From the NCBI GenBank assembly GCA_021827945.1, contig JAKATW010000045.1, positions 1-43,105 of the forward strand: DNA of 43,105 nt. The letters are read 5' to 3'. The stretch comes from Thermoplasmata archaeon. Its GTDB lineage: Archaea; Thermoplasmatota; Thermoplasmata; Thermoplasmatales; GCA-001856825. The position numbers and the translations under genes were made by a program. The notes under the pieces are model-generated. The model saw nothing but the letters and a program-made list of their open reading frames with translations. It was not told where the DNA came from and did no database searches. Of this stretch, positions 32,712-40,058 are shown piece by piece (within the stretch, counting starts at the first letter, position 1; the number at the start of each line of letters is the position of its first letter).

Positions 32712-33779
32712 ATGAGAGCAATAACTACTATGCCACCAAAGGGAGGTGTTGAGCTATCTGATATTGATCTAGGGAGTCAGGTCGGAATCAAGGTAAGAAC
32801 TTATAGAACCGGAATCTGTGGGACAGACAAGGAGATAGTTGAGGGACGTCTAAAATTTGCACGACCGGAGAGTGGGAACTCTTTGATTCTTGGCCACGAA
32901 GCAGTTGGAATAGTTGAAGAACCTGATGGGAGTTCGGACTTCAAAGAGGGGGATATAGTAGTTCCCATGGTCAGACGGCCGGGGAGCTGCCGGATGTGTC
33001 AACTCGGGAGACAGGACTACTGCGAGGATGGAGATTTCGTTGAAGCAGGGATCAGAGGAAAGAATGGTTTCATGCGGGACGAGTTTACCGATTATCCAAG
33101 GTTCCTGGTCAGGGTAGGAAGCAGGTCTGTACTAGACCTGGCCGTTCTCACTGAACCGCTGAAGAACGTAATGAAGATGAAGGAGATATTCCAGTTCCTC
33201 AGGATGAGATTGCCGTGGTATTGTGAAGATTCAACGCTTTCGTGCAAGAACATGTATGTGTTCGGAACTGGCACAGAGGGCCTCCTGATCTCGTCCGTTT
33301 TCAAGTCGATAGGGATGAATGTAGTGGAGGTAAATCGGCATCCCCTTGGTGAAAACGTAATGGATTACCTTGATTACAACAAAATAGACTATCTCGACAC
33401 ATCCAACGAGAGTCTTGAAAATAAAGTGAAGGATGTGCCAATGGATGCAGCTATAGATGCTGTGGGAGCCATGGATGTTCTGAAAGAGATCACAGACAAC
33501 ATTAGGAACAATGGAATTGCCATCATGTTCGGCACAAGCGGGCAGCTCCCTTCTTCTACCTACGAAGTACTGGAAAATATAGTCGATAGAAATATCGTTG
33601 TCGTGGGTAGCGTTGATGGAGCAAAGGAACACTATGCAGAAGCAATAAGGTTCATAGAATCTCATGGAGCCTCCCTGCAAATGGGACGGCTTATCACCGG
33701 AACATACAAGCCTGAGGATCTCAAGGTGTTCACCGAGAAGGAAAAACAAGAGATAAAAAAGGTAATAGCATGGTCGTGA
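32712..33779 (+). CDS. gdh: Glucose 1-dehydrogenase (zinc-dependent MDR)
   Basis: It oxidises glucose (often galactose too) to the lactone with NAD(P), the first step of the archaeal nonphosphorylative Entner-Doudoroff route. It aligns throughout with Thermoplasma acidophilum glucose dehydrogenase: ICGTDKEIVEG (catalytic Cys), LGHEAVG, VVPMVRRPG.CRMC.LGRQDYC (structural zinc loop), AGIRGKNGFMRDEF, LTEPLKNVMK, and the nucleotide fold GTGTEGLL followed by VNRH, a basic residue pattern that suits NADP. At 355 aa it has family length. ATG 32712 has a GAGGAGTGA element just upstream; GTG 32706 is the alternative. Confidence 0.95.
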   Translation: MRAITTMPPKGGVELSDIDLGSQVGIKVRTYRTGICGTDKEIVEGRLKFARPESGNSLILGHEAVGIVEEPDGSSDFKEGDIVVPMVRRPGSCRMCQLGRQDYCEDGDFVEAGIRGKNGFMRDEFTDYPRFLVRVGSRSVLDLAVLTEPLKNVMKMKEIFQFLRMRLPWYCEDSTLSCKNMYVFGTGTEGLLISSVFKSIGMNVVEVNRHPLGENVMDYLDYNKIDYLDTSNESLENKVKDVPMDAAIDAVGAMDVLKEITDNIRNNGIAIMFGTSGQLPSSTYEVLENIVDRNIVVVGSVDGAKEHYAEAIRFIESHGASLQMGRLITGTYKPEDLKVFTEKEKQEIKKVIAWS

Positions 33780-33801
33780 TACGCTCTCCAGGAGTTAAAG
33801 C

Positions 33802-34983
33802 TTGAAGAGTGGTCTCAAAAATATCTACATCTATACTTTTTTCTATTCCTTCCTTCTCTTGAATCCGATTTGGGTATTATATCTCCTTAACCTAGGATAT
33901 AGCATATTTTATGTAACTGTTCTGGACGTCGTGTTCTATCTCTCTATTGTACTCACAAGTATTCCGATGGGAAGAATCACTGACAGGATTGGAAGGAAAA
34001 CCGCTCTATTCATTTCTTCTCTACTCACTGGGATTGGAATAATCTTTTTTGGTCTTTTTCAATCGTTCATTGGTATCGCCATCAGTTATACTGTCTGGGG
34101 AGTCGGTGTTGCCATAAACTCAAGTGCGCTAGAGAGTGTCACCTATGAATACTCTGAGTCTCACAACCTGAAGTATCTCCAGATAATAGGGGCAGTCAAT
34201 TTTCTTTCGGCACTGTCTGTTGCAATAGCATCTTTATTAGGAGGGTATATTGGAGAGTACATCAGTTTGAGGATTGTCGTGTTGATTACTGCACTAGTAG
34301 TTCTCTTCTCATCGGTATACACTCTCAAACTCAAAGAAAGGAAGAGAGATAACCCGCAAAGAAAGCTGGCTCTAAAGCTCGGGTACTATGTCAGAGATAG
34401 AAGGATTCTAAGTATCATACTACTCAGAGTCGCACTTCTCCTAAACTTCAACATGATGCTCATCTTTAAACAACCCTACTATAAGGAAATGGGCATAAGC
34501 ACAGGAATCATCGGAGTGATTTTTTTCGCCGATGTTCTTCTTAGAGGGTTGGCGTCGCTCAATACGCAGAGATTTGCCTTCATAGCGAAGAACAGATTCT
34601 TTGCGATGCTATTCTTTACTTCTCTGACTTTCTTCACCATTTATATCCCGGGTCTTATAGAGAATTTCTTTTCATTAATCTTCCTGATCCTGAATTCCGT
34701 GATATTCGGTTTCTATTCAAACATCCTTAGCGAAGAGGTCAACATACTGGTACCTTCAGAGGTCAGAGCTACGGTTCTTTCTGTGGTCTTCCTTGTAAGT
34801 TCTCTTATGACAGCGTTTGCTGAACCTTTTCTTGGTTATTCAGCGACGGTGATCGGACTCGAGAAGACGCTACTGATATTCAGCGTAATTTTCCTCATTA
34901 TCTCGACCTTTGCAATATTGATTCACATTATGGGGAGGGAAAACGGAGAATTTAGACTTGTACTTGACAAAAAGGGAGATTAG
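33802..34983 (+). CDS. Major facilitator superfamily transporter
   Basis: This 393-aa permease has about 12 hydrophobic segments. The MFS loop 2-3 signature is GRITDRIGRKTALF, and a cytoplasmic basic loop (LKLKERKRDNPQRK) splits the two halves. TTG 33802 has GGAG 8 nt upstream. It follows the glucose dehydrogenase by 22 nt on the same strand, so import of the sugar or sugar acid used by the upstream enzymes is a reasonable guess. The substrate cannot be read from the sequence; its halves look closer to drug/unknown MFS groups than to the sugar-porter group. Confidence 0.88.
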   Translation: MKSGLKNIYIYTFFYSFLLLNPIWVLYLLNLGYSIFYVTVLDVVFYLSIVLTSIPMGRITDRIGRKTALFISSLLTGIGIIFFGLFQSFIGIAISYTVWGVGVAINSSALESVTYEYSESHNLKYLQIIGAVNFLSALSVAIASLLGGYIGEYISLRIVVLITALVVLFSSVYTLKLKERKRDNPQRKLALKLGYYVRDRRILSIILLRVALLLNFNMMLIFKQPYYKEMGISTGIIGVIFFADVLLRGLASLNTQRFAFIAKNRFFAMLFFTSLTFFTIYIPGLIENFFSLIFLILNSVIFGFYSNILSEEVNILVPSEVRATVLSVVFLVSSLMTAFAEPFLGYSATVIGLEKTLLIFSVIFLIISTFAILIHIMGRENGEFRLVLDKKGD

Positions 34984-35447
34984 GTTTTAGTCATAAATAT
35001 AGAACGCGTTCGCAGCAGATTGATAATGGATTCGTCCAACGGGTAGGCGTATTCCCAATTTCTCGCTTCCTCTAGAAACTCCCTTAGTTCCATCTTTGCA
35101 TCTCCAAAAATTCTAATAGAATTAGAATTGTGGTTCATCTGATAATGTACCATTGAAACGCATAGCAGGACGACTCCATGAAAGAACTTGCTCTTGTCTC
35201 CTGAGAGTTGTTTCCAAAAGTCCTCGAATATTTCGTGAGCAAACCAGTACTTTTCCTCGCTCATTGAGTGAAATCCTTCGTCTATACGATTCAACATCTC
35301 CTTAGGGCTATTCAGAGATACAGATTCTCCACGGGCAAAGATGTATAACTCGTCGATTTCACTTATATCAGAGACATAATCTAGCCCCTCGTCCAAAAGT
35401 GAAAATCTTAGATCAACTTCCATTGAATATTTTCCATTCCTAAACAT
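34980..35447 (-). CDS. DUF309 family protein
   Basis: This is a small helical protein of unknown function. The family core is present: MSEEKYWFAHEIFEDFWKQLSG, FFHGVVLLCVSMVHYQMNH and the following SIRIFGDAKMELREFLEE, matching the HE..E..W pattern of DUF309. The N-terminal ~50 residues are lineage-specific. The start is uncertain: TTG 35525, ATG 35447 and ATG 35423 are all in frame. An AATAAATT box at about 35455 suits a leaderless start at ATG 35423, while the TTG would add an Arg/Asn-rich lead. It overlaps the MFS gene end by 4 nt, convergent. Confidence 0.8.
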   Translation of the reverse strand: MFRNGKYSMEVDLRFSLLDEGLDYVSDISEIDELYIFARGESVSLNSPKEMLNRIDEGFHSMSEEKYWFAHEIFEDFWKQLSGDKSKFFHGVVLLCVSMVHYQMNHNSNSIRIFGDAKMELREFLEEARNWEYAYPLDESIINLLRTRSIFMTKT

Positions 35448-35547
35448 CTTGAATTTATTAGGTTGAAATCTGTTCCTATCTCTGTTCCTGGTAAAGAGCA
35501 AAATTCTGAAATTCCATTCAAGCACTTTTAGTTGAGATCACATCTCG

Positions 35548-35770
35548 GCTTAAGACTATCACAGGCAAGTCAGGTTATATTCAAAAAGAGGAGGGAGGAG
35601 ACGGAAGAGGGAGAACTGACACGTTGGAAGGTGGTTAGTACGATATATCTCCCTCGAATCGAGGGGGTTATGGGTGAAGTAATAGAGGCAGTAAAGACAA
35701 AACCACAGCACAGGAGATGGCCATGAAAGCGGTCCGGTACGACGAAATGAGAAAAATGACATATGCCTGC
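35548..35770 (+). pseudogene. Transposase C-terminal relic
   Basis: About 70 codons resemble the end of a DDE transposase around its catalytic Glu region: TRWKVVSTIYLPRIEGVMGEVIEAVKTKP, then MKAVRYDEMRKMTYAC after a small frame disturbance near 35725. The pattern W-K-V-V..I(F/Y)...(K/R)..MGE..EA(V/K) is that of archaeal IS transposases. The rest of the element is gone. It lies in a 0.8 kb stretch without intact genes. Confidence 0.5.
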
Positions 35771-36278
35771 TGATTAAATACACGCCTAATTCAACAAAGC
35801 AGTAGCCTTTAACAAACTCTCTGAAAATAGTTCAACTCTTAACTTAATAATGACCATAAGAGTGCCCGTATTCGCAGTACTATGGCCAATTTTCAACCAT
35901 TTTCACACCATGTGGGAGATTTGCAACAAAAGTTTAACTCTGTACCGCCTAAATACCTCTACTATTCCAAAAACTTCGCGTTCCAATCGTAGAACTTATA
36001 GAGATTTTAAATGGTTTTTTAGGCTTGTATCTTCCGTAAACTTGGTTCTGACTCACGTTCTCCCCTCAGCACAGCAAAATTAACTTGAGTAATGGTTTCG
36101 GCCTACAGAATTGTTCAAAGTTTTGCATCAGTTTAGGAAAGTCATGCCATTTTGCAGGTTTAGCATTTGACCCAGAAATGTAAACCTGTTCCTGTCTGTA
36201 AAATCAGCTTTTGTTGGGGCAATTTTCTATAAAGGTTTCGGAAAGGAGGAGACTAGAAATCTTTGGAGATAAGTGAAT
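35771..36278. other. Gene-free interval with decayed minus-strand frames
   Basis: No intact gene is seen in about 500 bp. On the minus strand, 36207 down to 35950 reads mostly in one frame with two stops (KPAKWHDFPKLMQNFEQF, then VYGRYKPKKPFKISISS), which looks like a worn transposase N-terminus. This is suggestive only. It separates the DUF309 gene from the thermopsin cluster. Confidence 0.4.
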
Positions 36279-37757
36279 TTACTTCTTTAATCTCTTTGTA
36301 ACTGCCACTGAAATTACTATCGATATTACAATCGTTACCACCAATAAGACTATCACCGGCATATAGACTGTAGAAAATGCTGGAGGAGAAATACTTAGGG
36401 CCCCTCCTGGTTTGAGAATCACTGTGGTGTTCCACTGCGTAAGAATATCCAAGAAGCTCGTACTGACTCTGACGTGGTAGCTCCCTGGCCAAAGGGAGAG
36501 AGTGATCCTTCCGTTAACAAAACTGTAGGTTTCTTCCCCGATCGTGACTTTCCCTTGAGTTAGTAGACCTGATATGGTGAGAGATGAAGTATTCTCTTGG
36601 TCGTAAATTTCTGCAAGTTGGCCCTCTCCATTAGATAGCTCCACGAACAGTGAGCCGTTACTTGCAAAGTGTTCTGCAGAAACCGAAATGTTCGATATCG
36701 TTTCCAAGGTATCAGATCCAAAATCGAACGCGTTCCGAATCGCTTGAAGATTGTGTCCATTCCAAAAATCCAGTTGGAGGCTGACGTTCGAAGAAACGTC
36801 AGTTGTTGAATGGCCACTTCCTGGCCCTCCTAGGACTAGTTCAGCGTCGTAGTCTTGTCTAGCTGGAGTTTGTCCATTGCCATCGACTACGAATCCCCTG
36901 TCAGAGGTAGTGCGTGCAAATTTGAAAATTACCGTATCAAAAGTCTGCCATCCGTTGCCATCGCAGTACCTAAATGATACTTCAGGCTGGCCAGAGTGAG
37001 TCTCAAAAGAGGCGATCTCAAGGGAAAATGTAGTTGGGAAATTCAACTCTACTCCTGAACCTGGTAACTGAGAGTTGGCTGTGTAGTAGGAAACCGCATT
37101 ATTTGAACCAAAAATCGTGCCGTTTCCAGAGAGGGTTGAAACATAAATGTTACTGCCGGGCCAGGATGAATTCCAAATGTTGTTCAGGAACGAGACCTCA
37201 TTCGAGGTAGTTTGTAAGATTGCAATATCCTGTATCCAGTAATCATACTGCTTCCCCAAATTGTTGAAAACAAGTATTGTGTTCAATTGGAATTCCATGG
37301 AATTTCCCACAGATTTATTTCCTTGAGTCAAGAGAGAATTTATCATGACATTTCCCAAGAATTCGGGAGTTGAGTAGGAGTAAGTGCTAAAGGTTCCGGA
37401 CGAGATGGGAGTGCTTAAACCATAATCAACAATCCCCATTGGTGCGGGTTCCGATGTATAATAGAACAGCTTGCTTCCGCCAATTGGGTTACCCGCACTG
37501 GGAAAAGATGAATAAGAGTAAGGAGTCAAAGAAAAGTTAGCAAAGTAAGGTGCAGTCGAGCAATCTTCTGGGTATACCAAACTCGGCCAGAGAGTGGGAT
37601 TACTCAATGAAGATGTAGCATTATGGGAACTTCCAATTATAGAATAAGATCCGCTACTCCCGATATTTGTTGCAATCAGGATTATTGCCAAGAGAATCGC
37701 AACTCTTACAAAGAAAGAAGGCTTTTTCTTCTCAGTCCACGAGCCTAAGTTCTGCAT
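36279..37757 (-). CDS. Thermopsin-family acid protease, membrane-anchored
   Basis: This secreted pepstatin-insensitive-type acid endopeptidase belongs to family A5. The N-terminal segment VRVAILLAIILIAT (about residues 18-32) acts as signal or anchor. The mature start has the family box YYTSEPAPMGIVDYGL, FQLNTILVFNNLGKQYDYWIQDIA and FLNNIWNSSWPG. Many N-x-S/T sites point to surface glycosylation. A C-terminal helix (VYMPVIVLLVVTIVISIVISVAV) followed by KRLKK would hold it in the membrane, unlike the secreted Sulfolobus enzyme. At 492 aa it is longer than the prototype because of a C-terminal beta-rich extension. It is downstream of two other minus-strand genes of the same region. Confidence 0.88.
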   Translation of the reverse strand: MQNLGSWTEKKKPSFFVRVAILLAIILIATNIGSSGSYSIIGSSHNATSSLSNPTLWPSLVYPEDCSTAPYFANFSLTPYSYSSFPSAGNPIGGSKLFYYTSEPAPMGIVDYGLSTPISSGTFSTYSYSTPEFLGNVMINSLLTQGNKSVGNSMEFQLNTILVFNNLGKQYDYWIQDIAILQTTSNEVSFLNNIWNSSWPGSNIYVSTLSGNGTIFGSNNAVSYYTANSQLPGSGVELNFPTTFSLEIASFETHSGQPEVSFRYCDGNGWQTFDTVIFKFARTTSDRGFVVDGNGQTPARQDYDAELVLGGPGSGHSTTDVSSNVSLQLDFWNGHNLQAIRNAFDFGSDTLETISNISVSAEHFASNGSLFVELSNGEGQLAEIYDQENTSSLTISGLLTQGKVTIGEETYSFVNGRITLSLWPGSYHVRVSTSFLDILTQWNTTVILKPGGALSISPPAFSTVYMPVIVLLVVTIVISIVISVAVTKRLKK

Positions 37758-37808
37758 CTAAATCTTGCTAGGGTATAACTGCAGCTGTAGATACACAATC
37801 CCATTTCC

Positions 37809-38378
37809 TTAGATGTGAAGGGCTGTCATGGCGTTGATTTGATCTATAGCGACTTCAGACATATTTCCCTTGGGTGGCAAGGGGGATTGTCCAGTGACCT
37901 TGAAAACAAGGTCCCCTGAATATCCCCAGGCTCCCCAGTAATACGCTGTTCCGTAACTTTCATTGATTTCCTGCGGTTCAGTCGCGTAAGTGTAGTGGAA
38001 TCCATTATGGGTACCGTTTCCCGTATTGCCGATGTTCCCCCCAGTGAAAAGTCCAGCAAGCATCAGATAGGCTGTCACAGCCAACGTTGTGTTGTTGAAC
38101 TTGAGAATCTGGACTTGGAAGTTATAGTTAAAACCAGAACCAGTCGATTCGTTAAGGTAATAGATCTGCCACACTTTTGAACTTCCTAGGGTGAGGCCAC
38201 TGCCGTCATAGGTTGACAGAATTGACTGACTGTAGTTCTGACCAGACAATCCCTCTGCGACTCGCTCCGAAATGAATGCCACATGGGGCTCCTCTGAGAG
38301 TACGATGAAGGATACTGATGCTACGATAACCACTATAACCGCAACGGAAACAATCGAAACTAGTAATTTTCTCACCAT
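37809..38378 (-). CDS. Membrane-anchored secreted protein of unknown function
   Basis: The 189 residues begin with RKLLVSIVSVAVIVVIVASVSFIVL, a single signal anchor. The rest is an extracytoplasmic domain rich in Gly, Asn, Ser, Thr and Tyr with several N-glycosylation sites (NYS, NES, NTT, NGT, NMS). No family is recognised. ATG 38378 has GGGTGA 4 nt upstream, which decides it over TTG 38381. Thermopsin starts 51 nt after its stop and the Cys-rich gene ends 96 nt before its start, all on the minus strand. The extracellular composition matches the thermopsin neighbour. Confidence 0.8.
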   Translation of the reverse strand: MVRKLLVSIVSVAVIVVIVASVSFIVLSEEPHVAFISERVAEGLSGQNYSQSILSTYDGSGLTLGSSKVWQIYYLNESTGSGFNYNFQVQILKFNNTTLAVTAYLMLAGLFTGGNIGNTGNGTHNGFHYTYATEPQEINESYGTAYYWGAWGYSGDLVFKVTGQSPLPPKGNMSEVAIDQINAMTALHI

Positions 38379-38474
38379 CAATTCACCCAGACACGCTTAC
38401 CCTCCCGTTCTCTATGTATCACTCGAACAGCCAATTTTGAATGTGGTAAGATTTGGTCAGTTTGGCACATCTTA

Positions 38475-38834
38475 TCATCCATCGTAGTCGCAATGATAAT
38501 TCATACTTTCGCAACAAGCAACACAATTGGTAGTACTATTGCAATTATAATAGAGTGGATCATCTCCGCAAACATCATAATTGAAGTTGAAGCAGTTTGT
38601 TTGGCAGAAGTGGATGCAGGCCCCGTTTTCTGTTGGAATGCACGCACAGCAATACTTCCCATTACCACAAGTGCAAGGATACGTGACGCACTCTGGATTT
38701 TCAATCACAACTGTCCCACTCCGTTTTCCAGCTGCAATGTCAGCTTTGATAGCTTGATAAATTGCTTCTCTCACTTTATCCGGGATCGGAGGAATCTCCT
38801 TTCTCTTGATTGGATTTCCTCTGTCTGGATTCAT
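38475..38834 (-). CDS. Cysteine-rich protein with cysteine-free lead
   Basis: This is a 119-aa protein of unknown family with two clear parts. Residues 1-51 have no Cys and look helical (IPDKVREAIYQAIKADIAAGKRSGTVVIENPE). Residues 52-119 hold 15 cysteines, including two CC pairs, C-x-C pairs and many Asn/Tyr. There is no signal peptide or membrane segment. I choose ATG 38834 because a GATTATTATC box lies about 24 nt upstream on the minus strand, the leaderless pattern of this genome; an upstream in-frame start at 38900 lacks this support. A metal-binding or disulfide-knotted product, or a modified-peptide precursor with a leader, are all possible. Confidence 0.65.
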   Translation of the reverse strand: MNPDRGNPIKRKEIPPIPDKVREAIYQAIKADIAAGKRSGTVVIENPECVTYPCTCGNGKYCCACIPTENGACIHFCQTNCFNFNYDVCGDDPLYYNCNSTTNCVACCESMNYHCDYDG

Positions 38835-38961
38835 ATCAATCGAATTGTGGCTCGATAATAATCTTTTTTCATGAAACCAACTGTATTTCTTAATGGTCAA
38901 ACATTGGAATTTAAAGATTTGATTGGGTTGGTCGTTGAATTTGTGAGCACGGAATTAACCC

Positions 38962-39516
38962 ATGCACCATGTCAGAGAGGGATTGAAAGATATTGTCTAG
39001 GAAGCAACAGAAGGTGTGGGCAGGTACGACAGGTCATTGGTTGATCTTGTTTACGACCTTCTATATCCTGAGTTATTCAGGGATCGGAATGTTCTTCAGG
39101 AACGGATGAACAGAGCCAAGAGGGGAAGGCACTTCAAGGTGTTGGATATATTCGTAGTGTTCCTGGCTAAGATAAGGGCAATGTTCAACGCACTCTTCAG
39201 GACGATCGATGTTACAGGGAGGATGGCTTCGGGGATCCTGAACATTCCATGCATCTCCTATTCAAGGTTGTTGAGGAGGATCAGGAAGCTCAACCTAGCC
39301 ATCGACTCGTCCGGTATAAGGGAGGAAGGGGAAATGGATCCAAGAAAACCATCAGGGGCGATTATATCGGTGCCAGGTGGAAGAGGAGGGATGGTGGAGA
39401 GGCTTCATGCGATAGTCTCTATCTACGGAATAACTGCCCTGATACTCTACACAGCGGACGACCACGGAGGTGATGCTATGTACGGAAGGAAGATGCTAGA
39501 GCGCGTTTGGTGTTGA
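38962..39516 (+). pseudogene. DDE transposase N-terminal relic (IS5-like)
   Basis: Read from ATG 38962, an early TAG at 38998 breaks the frame. The long open part then shows YDRSLVDLVYDLLYPELF, a helical DNA-binding region, and AIDSSGI, the first catalytic Asp. After it the correct reading slips to another frame (GDYIGARWKRRDG) and back (ERLHAIVSIYG). Sequence ends before the second and third catalytic residues, where a different transposase fragment begins. It is clearly non-functional. Confidence 0.75.
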
Positions 39517-39875
39517 TGCTCCTGATGGACTAGTACTGAGGGTCAACAACGGTCCTCAGTATATATCACAGCAGTTCAGGAGTTCAATGAACCTGCTGGG
39601 AATCTCCCTGGAATACATCCAGAAGATCACCCCTGTAGACAATGGAACATATAATCATTCCACTCATCCCTAATAACGGATTATGCCTGGCCATTCGAAT
39701 TCTCAGATTACGGAGAAGCGTCAGCCGCAATAGAGAATGCATTCAAAGATTACAATGAGAATAGACCTTATTCGATTATCTTCCTCCAAGGGAGTTCAGG
39801 AGGAAGTTCCTAAATGATTTGTCATTCAGGGAGGGTTACACCAGGAAATTCAAGGTGAAAATGAATGAAAAATGA
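39500..39875 (+). pseudogene. IS3-family transposase C-terminal relic
   Basis: The integrase-core C-terminus is readable across three frames: FGVDAPDGLVLR then NNGPQYISQQFRSSMNLLGI and EYIQKITPVDNG, next SFHSSLITDYAWPFEFSDY and IENAFKDYNENRP, then LPPREFRRKFLNDLSF to a stop. The DNG Asp is changed to Asn (NNG), and frame breaks lie near 39650 and 39785. The relic is fused directly to the IS5-like fragment upstream, showing successive insertions and deletion next to a tRNA gene. Confidence 0.8.
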
Positions 39876-39933
39876 GGAAAAGTGTTACAACTCTAAGGGT
39901 AGCAGATCAGTCATAGTTAGTTTTGAATGATCT

Positions 39934-40020
39934 TGGCGCCGTGGGGGAGATTTGAACTCCCGATCTCGTGAGAGAACCAGATCTCAAGTCTGGCGCGTTA
40001 GGCCGCTTCGCTACCACGGC
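39934..40020 (-). tRNA. tRNA-Ser (anticodon UGA)
   Basis: A class II tRNA folds on the minus strand. The acceptor stem is GCCGTGG/CCACGGC with discriminator G and encoded CCA (39934-39936). The D-stem is GCG/CGC. The anticodon stem is CCAGA/TCTGG with loop CTTGAGA, giving anticodon UGA, which reads UCA. The long variable arm has stem TCTC/GAGA. The T-stem is GGGAG/CTCCC with TTCAAAT loop. G73 and the long variable arm identify serine. There is no intron. A TATATC box is about 25 nt upstream (40042-40047). Confidence 0.95.
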
Positions 40021-40024
40021 TCAA

Positions 40025-40047
40025 TCATTATTAACAAGTTTGATATA
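40025..40047. promoter_or_regulatory. Overlapping divergent promoters of tRNA-Ser and dph2
   Basis: The 38-bp gap between the tRNA 5' end and the dph2 ATG holds a minus-strand TATATC (40042-40047), about 25 nt from the tRNA, and a plus-strand ATTATTAAC (about 40027-40035), about 28 nt from ATG 40059. The two boxes are so close that the polymerases would compete. Confidence 0.5.
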
Positions 40048-40058
40048 GCTTTTTACGA

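Noticed and set aside
35651-35665. CCCTCGA-A-TCGAGGG inverted repeat
   Set aside because: It lies inside the transposase relic's readable coding frame and has no promoter or T-tract nearby, so it is probably a coding coincidence.
35850-36083. 77-codon plus-strand frame
   Set aside because: Composition is unlike the neighbouring genes, there is no promoter or SD, and the opposite strand carries a better decayed frame.
39500-40020. Possible attachment site at the tRNA-Ser 3' end
   Set aside because: I looked for a second copy of the tRNA 3' end in the sequence to its left and found none; no integrase of the tyrosine type is present.
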